Assembly: GCA_964631125.1 (NCBI GenBank)
Contig: CAZVYN010000010.1
Coordinates: forward strand, 1-64,000
Reading direction: 5' to 3'
DNA: 64,000 bases
Origin: CAZVYN01 sp964631125
Lineage (GTDB): Bacteria; Eisenbacteria; RBG-16-71-46; CAIMUX01
Below, in pieces: positions 53,215-63,258 of the stretch. Made by a program: the position numbers and the translations under genes. Position 1 is the stretch's first letter. Each line of letters opens with the position of its first letter. The notes below the pieces were generated by a model. That model was given only the letters and a program-made list of their open reading frames with translations, did no database searches and had not been told where the DNA came from.

Positions 53215-53613
53215 TCAGTACAGCGTGATCAACACCGTGTCGCGGACGCCGCGCGACTGCGCGACGATCGCGGCCACGCCGGTCTCTCGGCCGGCGACGA
53301 AGGTGACTCGGGCCAGGCCGTCTCGGGTGAAACCTTCGGGATCGATTCGCCCGAGCGAGGTCGCGAACTGCACCACGGTGGAGTCGGCGATCGGTCGTGA
53401 ACCTTGCAGGACGGTTGCCCAGATCGTGGCCGCGCTGGTCGAGTCGGCCAGGACGAGGAGCGGAACCGAGTCGAGTTGCAGCGAGATCTGCTTCTCGTCG
53501 TCCGGATCAGTTCCGGTGCGGCAGGCGGCGACGGCGAGTGCGCCGAGGAACGCCAGTGCGAGGGCGCGGCCCAGTTGCGTGAACGTCACTTCGAGTCTGG
53601 ATCGGTGGATCAC
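53215..53613 (-). CDS. Lipoprotein with Ig-like (invasin-type) domain
   Basis: A 132-residue protein starting GTG 53613, overlapping the stop of the upstream gene as GTGA. The hydrophobic segment ALALAFLGALAVAAC gives a lipobox (AVAAC, Cys31). The rest is one Big-1/invasin-like Ig fold: 'LADSTSAATIWATVLQGSRPIADSTVVQFATSLG ...' in outline, with the usual 'DGLARVTFVAG' strand. It is coupled to the outer-membrane-like protein gene upstream and may be its surface partner. Confidence 0.72.
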   Translation of the reverse strand: MIHRSRLEVTFTQLGRALALAFLGALAVAACRTGTDPDDEKQISLQLDSVPLLVLADSTSAATIWATVLQGSRPIADSTVVQFATSLGRIDPEGFTRDGLARVTFVAGRETGVAAIVAQSRGVRDTVLITLY

Positions 53614-54968
53614 AACGCCTCCCGCGCGGCGATGACGGACGTCGCCTCGGCCACGATCTGTTCGGCGACGCGCCGCGCCGCCTCGTCCCGCAGGGCCGAC
53701 TTCACCTCGTCGGGCGTCACCTTGGTCAGGACCGAAGTGGAGGAGGGTGCGATCTCGGCGCCCAGGCCGCGCGAGGCGCTTCCTTCGAAGACCGACCGCG
53801 CGACGATCGAGTAGCCGTCGGGAGCGACCAGCTCCATCTGCGCGGTGATCGTCGTCGTCGCTCGGGGCGCGCGCAGCAAGAGCGGGACGGAGAACCCGCC
53901 GACCTCGCCGTCGTCGATCGCCAGGATCCTTATGGCGAGTTCGTAGTGCCGGACCTGCGCCAGCGCATCCCGATGCTCGCCAGGGATCGTGCGCACGAAG
54001 ACCGAGAGCGCTCCCTCACTGTGCGGAGTCCGCGTGCGGATGACCGAGGCCAGCTGGCCGGCGACGCCGTGCGGATCGGGCATCATCGCCTCGATCGGCA
54101 AGACGAGCAGCGCCGTCATGGCGCGAGGCGACGACTCGACCTCGAGCAGATCCCCGGCGCCGCGCGGCCAGCCGAAACTCACACCGAGGTGCGTTTCGAG
54201 ATCGACCGCGTGATCCTGCAACAGCCGTCGGCGCGCGCCGATCTCCACGCCCACGCCGAGAGCCAACGGGATGCCGACGCCGGCGTTCACCTCTGCGTCG
54301 GGGTCTTGCGAGACGAGGCTCCAACGAGCCGCGTACTCGCCGAAAGCTGAGATGCCGAACGGCAGGAAGCCGACCGCCTCGAGTCCGAGTCCAGCCGTGA
54401 CATACGCATCGAGGTCGCCGCCCGGCAGCAGCACGCCGGGGTCGACGTAGGCGGAGAGACGCCGCGCGCCGACGCGGGCGTCGTACTGGAAGAGCGCTTG
54501 CGCCGCGTACTGGTACTCGCCGGTCGTGAACGGCATGAGTCCCGCACGCTCTTCCTCAAATCCGGTCGGAAGCACGAGCACCTGCCGCAGCCCGAGACGC
54601 AGCGGCCGATCGGGATACGGTTGGAACGACGCCTTGAGCGAGAGGTGCGTGTCGCCGAGTCCCGACTTGTGCAGAAGACCGGTGCGCTGTTCGAAGTGCG
54701 CCGCGGCGAGTCCGACCGAGAGATAGCTGCTCAGCCCGTAGTCGAACTGCACGTTGTAGCGGAGCATCCGTCCCGCCCCCGGCAGCTCTTCGAGCAGACG
54801 GCGCCCGCGCGCCACGACTTGTCCATGCAGTGGGCCCTCGGCCCGCGCGATGTGCACCAGGTCGCCGTCCTCGGGACCCGACCCGAGGGTCTGGGCGGTC
54901 GCCATGGAAGGTGCGAGCGTCAGCATCATCGCGAGGGAGACGAGGGCGCGGGTCATCCTGTTGCCCAT
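53610..54968 (-). CDS. Exported protein, probable outer-membrane beta-barrel with C-terminal helical/beta region
   Basis: A 452-residue protein; ATG 54968 follows AGGAGG and starts a signal peptide ending SMATAQ. Residues 40-280 show alternating beta strands with aromatic ends (MLRYNVQFDYGLSSYLSVGLAA, TTGEYQYAAQALFQYDARVG in part), like conserved 'transporter'-type barrels of 10-12 strands. From about 320 a different domain appears (YELAIRILAIDD, ATTTITAQMELVAPDGYSIV, DEAARRVAEQIVAEATSVI) that resembles curli-assembly CsgG/FlgO-like or LPP20-like regions. Family not established. Confidence 0.6.
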   Translation of the reverse strand: MGNRMTRALVSLAMMLTLAPSMATAQTLGSGPEDGDLVHIARAEGPLHGQVVARGRRLLEELPGAGRMLRYNVQFDYGLSSYLSVGLAAAHFEQRTGLLHKSGLGDTHLSLKASFQPYPDRPLRLGLRQVLVLPTGFEEERAGLMPFTTGEYQYAAQALFQYDARVGARRLSAYVDPGVLLPGGDLDAYVTAGLGLEAVGFLPFGISAFGEYAARWSLVSQDPDAEVNAGVGIPLALGVGVEIGARRRLLQDHAVDLETHLGVSFGWPRGAGDLLEVESSPRAMTALLVLPIEAMMPDPHGVAGQLASVIRTRTPHSEGALSVFVRTIPGEHRDALAQVRHYELAIRILAIDDGEVGGFSVPLLLRAPRATTTITAQMELVAPDGYSIVARSVFEGSASRGLGAEIAPSSTSVLTKVTPDEVKSALRDEAARRVAEQIVAEATSVIAAREAL

Positions 54969-55123
54969 GCGGTCGGCCTCCTGTCCGCGAGCTTCTAGGC
55001 AGCCGGCGTGCCAGGGGCTGAGTTGGGAGAGGCGTGCGAGGAGAGCGCGTGGGGACAACGAGATGCGCGAAGAGGGAGTGAGGCGCGTGACGGTGGGTAG
55101 GAGTTGCCCGGTTGGGGGGAATG

Positions 55124-55160
55124 AGAAGGCCGCCGGTCCGTGGTGGAGCGGCGGCCTTCT
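55124..55160. terminator. 12-bp inverted repeat in spacer
   Basis: Perfect arms 55124-55135 and 55149-55160 with a 13-base loop. On the minus strand it lies about 45 bp past the stop of the 1345-residue protein gene. No T-run follows, so a terminator role is likely only in part. Confidence 0.4.
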
Positions 55161-55171
55161 GGGAGAGCGGA

Positions 55172-55198
55172 ATCGGGTCAGACTTTGTCTGACCCGAT
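55172..55198. repeat. 11-bp perfect inverted repeat, GGGTCAGAC type
   Basis: Arms 55172-55182 and 55188-55198 around CTTTG. It abuts the stop codon of the 1345-residue protein gene (minus strand). The sequence resembles palindromes that flank REP/IS200-type elements; this is by eye. Confidence 0.5.
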
Positions 55199-55202
55199 CA
55201 CT

Positions 55203-58200
55203 TTAATGCGCGAGGATCAGCTTCCGAGTGGAGACCTGCTCGCCGGCGGAGAGACGGTAGAAGTAGACGCCGGCGGGGAGGAGCTCGCCGCCCGCCGACC
55301 TACCGTCGAACGAAACGGCGTGGTAACCGGCCTCCATCGTTCCGCGCGCGAGACTGCGGACCTGACGGCCGCTCGCATCGAAGACCTCGAGCGAGACGCC
55401 CGCCGTGCCCGGCAGCGCGAAGAGGATGTTGGTCGATCCCATGACCGGGTTCGGATAGTTCGCGTAGAGCTGGAAGGCGGCCGGGCCACCCGCCAACGGC
55501 TCCAACTGTCCGCGACCGCGCGAGAGGACCTGATTGCCCGCGCCGCGGAGGTCGTAGACGAGATCGAAGTCGCTCGTCGCCGTCTCCAGGATGCGGAAGG
55601 TCACCTGCGCGACCACGCCGCGGCCGGAGACGGTCGGGGATTCGCGGTCGAGCTTGCTGACCGAGACCTCCAACCAATCAGAGCCCGCGCGGTGCAAGAA
55701 GAGCGAGCCGTTCGCGCCGGAGAAGTGGTCGCCCGAGCGGACCTCCAACGGCTCCAACTGCGTCGGGTCGTAGCCGAGATTCAGCCACGCGCCCTGGAGA
55801 TTGTAGCCGTCCGCGATCAGGTCGACCGTCAGGGTCGAGCCCGGCAGCGGACTTTCGACATGCGCGACGGTGGTCACGCGGGCCGAGCCGACCACGTCGG
55901 CGCCGAGCGCTTCAGGACGGTTCAGCGACGAACGCAGGAGGGCCAGATCGCTCCCCGGCGCGACGCGCAGGAATCCGTTCGAAGCGGCCCACGACCACTG
56001 CGTCGTGAACGCGAGGATGTCGTCGACATCGAGTACCTGATCTGGGACCGGCAGCATGTCTGGCGCCGAGCCGGTCGTGGGACCGAAGTCGGCGATGAAG
56101 TCTTGCGTCGTGCCGTTGCCGTTCCAGCCCTCGGTGAAGACCATCTGGTCCTCGAAGTTGATCAAGCCGTCGGGACGCGGCCGGTAGTTCGGCAGGGTCG
56201 AGTCGGCGCCGGCGCCGTTCGAAGCCACGTCTCCCAGGTAGGCGAGGCGGAGATCCGCGCCGCGCACCTTCCAGCTCGACGGCGACTCGTTGTGGATGTC
56301 GCGCATGTAGCTGGAGGCCGTCGTGATCGAAAGCGAGCCGTTCTTGAAACGAGCCGCCGGGGTGATCGCGCTCGCCTTGGCGCGCAGAAGGACACGCGCC
56401 ACGGTGTGCGGACCGTTGCCGGTCAGACCGATCGGCGTGCCGACCGCGGAGGCCGCGACCGAGTACGAGCCGGCAGTGTTGTTGAACGAGCTGTTGAAGA
56501 CCACTCCGGTCGCGCCCGAGCCGTCCCAGGCGTTGCCGTCGGTGATCTCGACGATCTCGACCAACATCGGATCGAACGCGCCCGTGTAACCGACCGCGAT
56601 CACGCTGTCCGGATAGCTGACCTGCAGGTTGACCACGCGCTCCAGACCGTTCTGGAGATAGATCGCGCGGTCGCCGTCGATGGCGTCGGCGGCGCTCAGG
56701 CCCGGCAGGATCGATGAGTCGACGCAGAACAGCTCGATGCTGGTCGTCTGATCGGTCGCCACGCTGTTGCCGCTCGAGTCCTTCAGCATCGCGAACAAGT
56801 AGTACGAATCATTGTCCGCGGGCGGTCCACCGGGCGTGTCGGCGAGGTTCCACGTCGCGCTGGAGGCGGTCCCGGAGACCGTTCCGCCGGCGATGCAGAG
56901 CTTCGACGTCGTCGCGCTGTAGGTCGACGCGGTGTCGTAGTAGAAGTCGATCCAACCGCCGCTCGGAGCGTTCGTCGTCACGATCGTGAAGGTGAACGAA
57001 CCGTTCGTCAGATAGCACGCCGGCAGCGTGGTGAAGTTGGAGACGATGATCGTCGGCGTCGGCGCCTCTTCGTACTTGGTCACCATGTTGCGCAGACCGT
57101 CGGCCACGTAGAGGTCGAGGTCCAGGCCGTTGGTGAGGAACGAAATGCCCGAGAGCTCCGCGTAGCGACCCAGGACGTTGCCCTGGCCGCCGACCGCGCT
57201 GTCGTAGGTCGGAACGGTCGAGCCGCCCGCGCCCGCCGCCGCGGTGTCACGGTAGAGGACGACGCGGTCGTTGCCCTGATCCGCCACGGCGACGTAGACG
57301 AGGTTCGGCGTGGCGGCGTCCGCCTGGACCACGACGTCGACCGGCGTGTCCAAGTTGTCGCCGGCGGCCGTGCCGGTGTTCCACGAGCAGATGAAGACCA
57401 TCCGCGCGGGGAGATTGAGCGAGAGGTCGGCCGGATAGAAGTTCAGCTTCTGGATCCGGTTGTTGCCGGTGTCCGCGACGTAGACGTCGTAGGCGCCGAG
57501 GTTCGTGTTCCAACGAGCCGCCACGCCGCGCGGGGCCGAGAAGCGACCGTTGCCGGTGCCGCTGGAGCCGTAGCGCAGGACGTCGGGCGTCGTCGTGTAG
57601 TTGTAGTCGAACGCCGTCGAGACCGGAGGAACCGAGCCATGGATGCCGTCACCGAAGGTGATGGCGCCGTTCGCCCAGTTGACCTCGAAGACCTCGTCGT
57701 TCGGGCCGGCCGTCGTGATGTCGCCGACGACATCCCAGACGACCGGAGTGCCGGCCGGATCGAAGGTGATGCTGGTCAGCGTGCCTTCCTTGATCGGAGC
57801 GGTCGCCGTCCAGCTCACCCAGTCCTCGGGCACGGGGACCGGGGTCGTCTGACGGTAGTCGACCGTCGCGACCGCGCCGACCAGACCGGCTCCCGTCGGC
57901 TGCGCGGCGTTCTGCGTGCGAGCGTCACCCGGCAGCCAGTCGCCGGCGAAGCTCGTGCCCGCGCCGTCCGCTCCCGCGATGACCTTGATGCGATCGCCGC
58001 CGGTGTCGGCGGCGAAGATGTAGCGGCCGTTGACCGCCACCGTCGTCGCGATCGTGATCGTAACGCCGACCGCGCCGTTCAGCGGGAGGGAGAGTCCCGG
58101 GATCCCCAGGAACGGATTGGCCAACTCGGCGAAGGCGGCGCCCGTCACGAGCACGCGACCGGTCGAAAGGTCGGTGATCGTGGTGAGCCCCCCGGAGACC

Positions 58201-59240
58201 GTCACGTCGTAGGTGTGACCCGTGACCTGATTGGCGTCGGAGACCGCGGCCGTCGCCTGATCGAACGGACCGCCGTCCCCGCTCGGCGTGACCGTGGCGC
58301 CGGTCGAGGCGCCGGCGCGCGCGACGGCGACGTCGTACGGGTTGGTCAGCACGTCGTCGTACTGCTCACCCGCCGTGACCGTGCCGGCGACTGCGACCGT
58401 GTAGAAGAAGAGCTCCTGATCCTGGCTGCCCGAATCGTCCGCGGCGTCGACGACGAAGATGTCATCGGAAGTCGCGGTCGACTCGTTCTGGATGACGGCG
58501 AGCGCACGCAACTGCTGCCAGCTCGACGGTCCGCCCGAGGCTTCGTCGATCTCGGTCAGGACCGGCGAAGGGCCGGCGCCGGTGCCGTAGTCGACATCGC
58601 CGAGGCCGAACGCGTAGACCGCGCCGGTCTGCTCGTTCGAGATCGCATAACGCAGCGCGATCGTCGACGTAGCGGAGAGAGAACTCCCCGGGAAAAGGAT
58701 CTCCGGCGCGTTCACCGCATCGTCGAAGTCGATCGTGTAGACGCGATCCGCCGCGACAAATCCCGCCAGGCTGCTCACCCACGTCCAGGTCACTCCGTCG
58801 ATCGAAACCGACTGGGAGTGAGGAACGATCGAAGCAGTGGCGCTCGGCGCCCACTGCGCGGGAAAGATCTGATCCGAATCCCACTCGGAAGCCGCGGCGG
58901 CGCCGCTGCTCTGGTAGGTCAGATCGAGCTGCGTGTAGTAGCTGTAAGTTCCGTTGGCCTCGAACGCCTGCACGCGGTTGTTGCCCGCGTCCAGGACGTA
59001 GACCACGTCACGTTCGTTCGCGGCATGCTCGCGCGCCGCCACTCCGAAAGACTGCACGAACGGAATATCGATCACCGGATCGTTGACCATCTGGTTCAAC
59101 GTCGGCGTGTTGATCGACCGGAAATACGGCCCGTTCCACTCGAGGATCGGATCGTACTGCACTCCGGCTTGGGCGAAGCCCGCCCCGCCGAGTGCGAGCA
59201 CGATCAGAGTCCCCAGCAGGAAAGCACTGAACCTCGACAT
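55203..59240 (-). CDS. Large secreted NHL-repeat/cohesin protein with FlgD-like C-terminal domain
   Basis: A 1345-residue exported protein; ATG 59240 follows GGAGGATTGAG and starts a signal peptide ending AGFAQA. NHL-type blades recur (VVYVLDAGNNRVQAFEANG, VYVADTGNNRIQKLNF, VADQGNDRVVLY, LYVADGLRNMVTKYE), interspersed with beta domains in the first 800 residues. A cohesin-like domain (about 925-1070), a degenerate dockerin-like stretch (PDGLINFEDQMVF, DQVLDVDDILAF) and a second cohesin-like domain (ADGYNLQGAWLNLGYDP) follow. The last 85 residues are a FlgD/T9SS-type tail (ANYPNPVMGSTNI, LPAGVYFYRLSAG, RKLILAH). Probably a surface or secreted adhesin or scaffold. Confidence 0.82.
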   Translation of the reverse strand: MSRFSAFLLGTLIVLALGGAGFAQAGVQYDPILEWNGPYFRSINTPTLNQMVNDPVIDIPFVQSFGVAAREHAANERDVVYVLDAGNNRVQAFEANGTYSYYTQLDLTYQSSGAAAASEWDSDQIFPAQWAPSATASIVPHSQSVSIDGVTWTWVSSLAGFVAADRVYTIDFDDAVNAPEILFPGSSLSATSTIALRYAISNEQTGAVYAFGLGDVDYGTGAGPSPVLTEIDEASGGPSSWQQLRALAVIQNESTATSDDIFVVDAADDSGSQDQELFFYTVAVAGTVTAGEQYDDVLTNPYDVAVARAGASTGATVTPSGDGGPFDQATAAVSDANQVTGHTYDVTVSGGLTTITDLSTGRVLVTGAAFAELANPFLGIPGLSLPLNGAVGVTITIATTVAVNGRYIFAADTGGDRIKVIAGADGAGTSFAGDWLPGDARTQNAAQPTGAGLVGAVATVDYRQTTPVPVPEDWVSWTATAPIKEGTLTSITFDPAGTPVVWDVVGDITTAGPNDEVFEVNWANGAITFGDGIHGSVPPVSTAFDYNYTTTPDVLRYGSSGTGNGRFSAPRGVAARWNTNLGAYDVYVADTGNNRIQKLNFYPADLSLNLPARMVFICSWNTGTAAGDNLDTPVDVVVQADAATPNLVYVAVADQGNDRVVLYRDTAAAGAGGSTVPTYDSAVGGQGNVLGRYAELSGISFLTNGLDLDLYVADGLRNMVTKYEEAPTPTIIVSNFTTLPACYLTNGSFTFTIVTTNAPSGGWIDFYYDTASTYSATTSKLCIAGGTVSGTASSATWNLADTPGGPPADNDSYYLFAMLKDSSGNSVATDQTTSIELFCVDSSILPGLSAADAIDGDRAIYLQNGLERVVNLQVSYPDSVIAVGYTGAFDPMLVEIVEITDGNAWDGSGATGVVFNSSFNNTAGSYSVAASAVGTPIGLTGNGPHTVARVLLRAKASAITPAARFKNGSLSITTASSYMRDIHNESPSSWKVRGADLRLAYLGDVASNGAGADSTLPNYRPRPDGLINFEDQMVFTEGWNGNGTTQDFIADFGPTTGSAPDMLPVPDQVLDVDDILAFTTQWSWAASNGFLRVAPGSDLALLRSSLNRPEALGADVVGSARVTTVAHVESPLPGSTLTVDLIADGYNLQGAWLNLGYDPTQLEPLEVRSGDHFSGANGSLFLHRAGSDWLEVSVSKLDRESPTVSGRGVVAQVTFRILETATSDFDLVYDLRGAGNQVLSRGRGQLEPLAGGPAAFQLYANYPNPVMGSTNILFALPGTAGVSLEVFDASGRQVRSLARGTMEAGYHAVSFDGRSAGGELLPAGVYFYRLSAGEQVSTRKLILAH

Positions 59241-59497
59241 CTCAATCCTCCTTTGCGCCTGGCGCGAGCGGTTTCCGGCGACCGGTCCGTCGTTCCGGCT
59301 CGATCCCTGAACCCGTCGATCCCTCGAACATGACCCCACCAAACTCGGCCTCTTCATCCGTGATCCCCCCATCCCTGGACCCTCGATCCAAACTCGTGTA
59401 GTTCTGCGGTTGTCCCTCGGCATCGGCCGGGGCCATCTCTTTCTTGAGTTCGGAGCGAGTCGCCCGGCGCACGGATTCTGGTGTTCGGTCGCATGCT

Positions 59498-60697
59498 CTA
59501 GAGGCCTTGCCGCACGACCCAGGCGCCGCGCAGGTTGAATTGCATTTGGGTCAAGTTGTGGTCGAGGAGCCGGGTGTATACATCCGGGTTCGCCGACTCG
59601 GCTGCTTCGGTTTGTGAGAGCAGCGATATAGAGGAGCGGGTGCGGGCGCCGATAGCGCGGGCGCGCACGATTGCGATGTCGCCGGTTCCATTGGCATTGG
59701 TGCCGACGGCGATGCCGTTCTGGAAGGTGATCTCCCAGCTCGCGGCGTGCTGCGCGAGTCCGGGGATCGGGTCGGCCGCTTGCTCCAGGAAGAGGAAGCC
59801 GCGGTGGTCGCTCCAGAAGTCGCCCGGACGCACGCTGATGATCTCGACCATCTGTCGGTCGTAGGCGATGACCATGGCGATGCCGGCCAGGTTGGAGACG
59901 CCGCGCGCGCGCACGCGGAAGGTGAACTCCTCTTCGCCGGCCACGTCGATCGTGTCGGGCGCGATCTCGATCGTCGGGAACTCGGCGGTGCGAAACGTCA
60001 GATCCGATCCGGTCGCGGACAGCCCGGCCCGGTTCGTGGCCTGGACGCGGAAGTGATACTCCTCGGCTTCCTGGAGGTCGTTGAGCACGAGCGCGTGCGT
60101 GCGCGTGAACGCGTCGGCCGCCTCGCTCACGACGTGCCCGTACGAGGGAATCAGCCCGTAGAAGGCCTTCCCGCTCGCGCGGTCGTCGGTGCGGAAGGTG
60201 ATCGTAGCCGAGTTCGGCGTGATGCCGATGACGGCGATGCCGCTGATGACCGGGGGCGTGGTGTCATCGCGATCGATCGAGCGCGCCGTCGTGAACGATC
60301 GCGCCTGCGAAGTGACGGACGGACCGAGCGGACTCGCCGCCTGCACTTGGTACCAGTACTCGGTCTGTTCGTCGAGCGCGTCGAGCGTGACCTGGTGCGT
60401 GACGCCGAGGCGCGAAGATTCGTTGAAGTTCTGCGCGGCCTGACTGCGGCCGTAGTTGATGGTGCACGAAGCCTGTCGCGTCGTGTTCCACTTCAGCGTG
60501 GCGGAAGTGTCCGTGACCGCGACAACCTCGAGGTTACGAACTTCCAGCTCGCCGCTGGGTAGATCGCCGCCGTCGCCGGGGTCGCTGATGCCGCAACCGA
60601 TCGAGGCCAGCAGTAGCGTCAAGCAGACCACGGCGCGCGAGCGCAGGCCGAACGAGAGCAGGCCGAAGTTGTCCCTTGGACGCGTTGTTCTCATCAT
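59498..60697 (-). CDS. Lipoprotein with two fibronectin type III domains and a cohesin-like domain
   Basis: A 399-residue lipoprotein: the hydrophobic stretch VVCLTLLLASIGC provides the lipobox (Cys35). Two Fn3 domains follow (about 55-140, VTDTSATLKWNTTRQASCTI in part; and about 150-240, ITPNSATITFRTDDRASGKA in part). The C-terminal 145 residues are cohesin-like (VSNLAGIAMVIAYDRQMVEI, IVRARAIG). It precedes, on the same strand, the 1345-residue protein with cohesin and dockerin-like parts. The two could interact at the cell surface. The spacer 59241-59497 has no convincing gene. Confidence 0.8.
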   Translation of the reverse strand: MMRTTRPRDNFGLLSFGLRSRAVVCLTLLLASIGCGISDPGDGGDLPSGELEVRNLEVVAVTDTSATLKWNTTRQASCTINYGRSQAAQNFNESSRLGVTHQVTLDALDEQTEYWYQVQAASPLGPSVTSQARSFTTARSIDRDDTTPPVISGIAVIGITPNSATITFRTDDRASGKAFYGLIPSYGHVVSEAADAFTRTHALVLNDLQEAEEYHFRVQATNRAGLSATGSDLTFRTAEFPTIEIAPDTIDVAGEEEFTFRVRARGVSNLAGIAMVIAYDRQMVEIISVRPGDFWSDHRGFLFLEQAADPIPGLAQHAASWEITFQNGIAVGTNANGTGDIAIVRARAIGARTRSSISLLSQTEAAESANPDVYTRLLDHNLTQMQFNLRGAWVVRQGL

Positions 60698-60891
60698 CCC
60701 TGACTCCTGCGGCTCCAGCCGCGACTGGCTCGAGTTGCCGGCGGCGTCGGACGCCGCGCGTTCCGTTGAGCGCCCTGCTCCCGGACATCTCTGTGATTCG
60801 TCGGCCGCGACGGTCGGCTTTAGCCAGAAAGCGCTTGATTGTGGAACGAAGAGCTGTGCCCCGGCGCCGCCGTGCGGGGCATCGCGGCGCC

Positions 60892-62037
60892 CTAGAACGC
60901 ACGTTTGAGCTCATGCCGTGACTGTCGATCTTTCAACGCCGCCGTCTTGATCTCGCCGCGGTAGTACTCCATTCGCCACGGCTCGAGCGGCTGGTGATGG
61001 GGAAAGCACCGTCGCCCGAGCACGTCGTTCCAGCCCATCGGGTGCGTCGCGAGGCCGATCCGCATGGCGGCGGTTTCGTCCGTACCGTTCTCTCGACGTC
61101 GTTTCACCGCGTTGCGCCAGACCTGGAAGATGTGCGCTCGGTCCATCGCGCGCTGCCGCCGTTTGCTGAACGCGATCGTCTCGCGTCGATGATTCGCCTG
61201 CGAGTGACGCAGCAGCAGATCGGTGAGGTTGACGGCGAAGAGCGGGTTGTCCGCGGTGCGGGCGCGGCGCGAGTTCGTCGTGCGGTGTGTGATCGACACG
61301 CGCAGCTCCGTCCTCGACCGAAGTCGAGTCACGACTTTGCGATACGCCGGATGCTCGTCGCTCTCCAGCTCCAGCGTGCCGTCGGTTGGAGCCTTCTCCA
61401 GCAACGCGCCGATCAGACGCTCGACGCCGATCTCGATCGCTGCGGGATCGGGTCGGCCCAGCTCGTTCTCGAGGACCTTTCGGCGCGCCTTCTGCGCCGC
61501 CGTCATGCGTCCCTTGCGCCGTAGTGGAGCGTCAGTGACCTCGTAGAGAAACCACGAATCCTTCCCGGCCGCGACGTTCAGATGGAACGGATGGAACTGC
61601 GAGAACTCGAACGTCTCGAACCCATCGAACGCCACCGGCTCGTCGATGGTCAGCGATTGTGTGAGCTGGCGCTGGAAGACGAGACAGTGACGGCCGAGCC
61701 GAGCCAGGTGTCGACCGATCGTCGTGTGACTGACTTGGAGGTGTCGACCGGCTTGTCGGAGGCCGGTACCGTTGGATGCCAGGCTCGCGATCTGAGGCAG
61801 CAGTTGGCGGTATCGGAGCCAGTAATCCGCGCAGAACGCGCGGGTGGAGAACCGTCGCCGGCAGTGGAGACAGAGATAGAGCTGGAACTTCGCACCGTCG
61901 GATCGCCGCTCATAGAACCCACTCTTGCGCTTCGGCCACGGCTCATCGCTCGGTAGATGGAAGCGGCAGTGTCGGTTCGGGCAGTGCGTCGGGACGAAGT
62001 CCGGGTCTTGATCGGGAGGGAGAGGATGTTTCGACAT
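60892..62037 (-). CDS. Transposase-like protein with N-terminal zinc ribbon
   Basis: A 381-residue protein. The N-terminus has two Cys pairs (HCPNRHCRF and LCLHCRRRF) forming a zinc ribbon, then a helix-turn-helix (GLRQAGRHLQVSHTTIGRHL). A probable DDE core follows, with acidic residues in VAFDGFETFE, ELESDEHPAYRKV and further on. This is the layout of IS1/IS1595-like or ISNCY transposases. No terminal inverted repeats or target duplication were found at 60840-60900 or 62030-62110, so it may be an immobile or domesticated copy. Confidence 0.7.
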   Translation of the reverse strand: MSKHPLPPDQDPDFVPTHCPNRHCRFHLPSDEPWPKRKSGFYERRSDGAKFQLYLCLHCRRRFSTRAFCADYWLRYRQLLPQIASLASNGTGLRQAGRHLQVSHTTIGRHLARLGRHCLVFQRQLTQSLTIDEPVAFDGFETFEFSQFHPFHLNVAAGKDSWFLYEVTDAPLRRKGRMTAAQKARRKVLENELGRPDPAAIEIGVERLIGALLEKAPTDGTLELESDEHPAYRKVVTRLRSRTELRVSITHRTTNSRRARTADNPLFAVNLTDLLLRHSQANHRRETIAFSKRRQRAMDRAHIFQVWRNAVKRRRENGTDETAAMRIGLATHPMGWNDVLGRRCFPHHQPLEPWRMEYYRGEIKTAALKDRQSRHELKRAF

Positions 62038-62102
62038 GCCCTCCGAGCGGTGCGAGATTCACGCCGCGAATGCGCAGTTCTTGATTCCACAACCGGATCA
62101 GT

Positions 62103-63071
<969 letters not shown>

Positions 63072-63102
63072 CGCAGCTCGCCCGTCGCTGCCGCCGTCGC
63101 CG

Positions 63103-63202
63103 NNNNNNNNNNNNNNNNNNNNNNNNNNNNNNNNNNNNNNNNNNNNNNNNNNNNNNNNNNNNNNNNNNNNNNNNNNNNNNNNNNNNNNNNNNNNNNNNNN
63201 NN
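63103..63202. other. Assembly gap, 100 N
   Basis: Exactly 100 N between nadA and the aconitase gene, with GCCGTCGCCG immediately on both sides. This fits an unresolved short tandem repeat; the real spacer may be shorter or longer. Confidence 0.98.
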
Positions 63203-63258
63203 GCCGTCGCCGGGCCGCTATACTGCGCGGATTCACGTCGACCCCGAGGGAGCCCCGC

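Noticed and set aside
59242..59472. 76-codon minus-strand ORF before the 1345-residue protein gene
   Set aside because: Composition is not protein-like, there is no ribosome site, and it covers the leader of the large gene.
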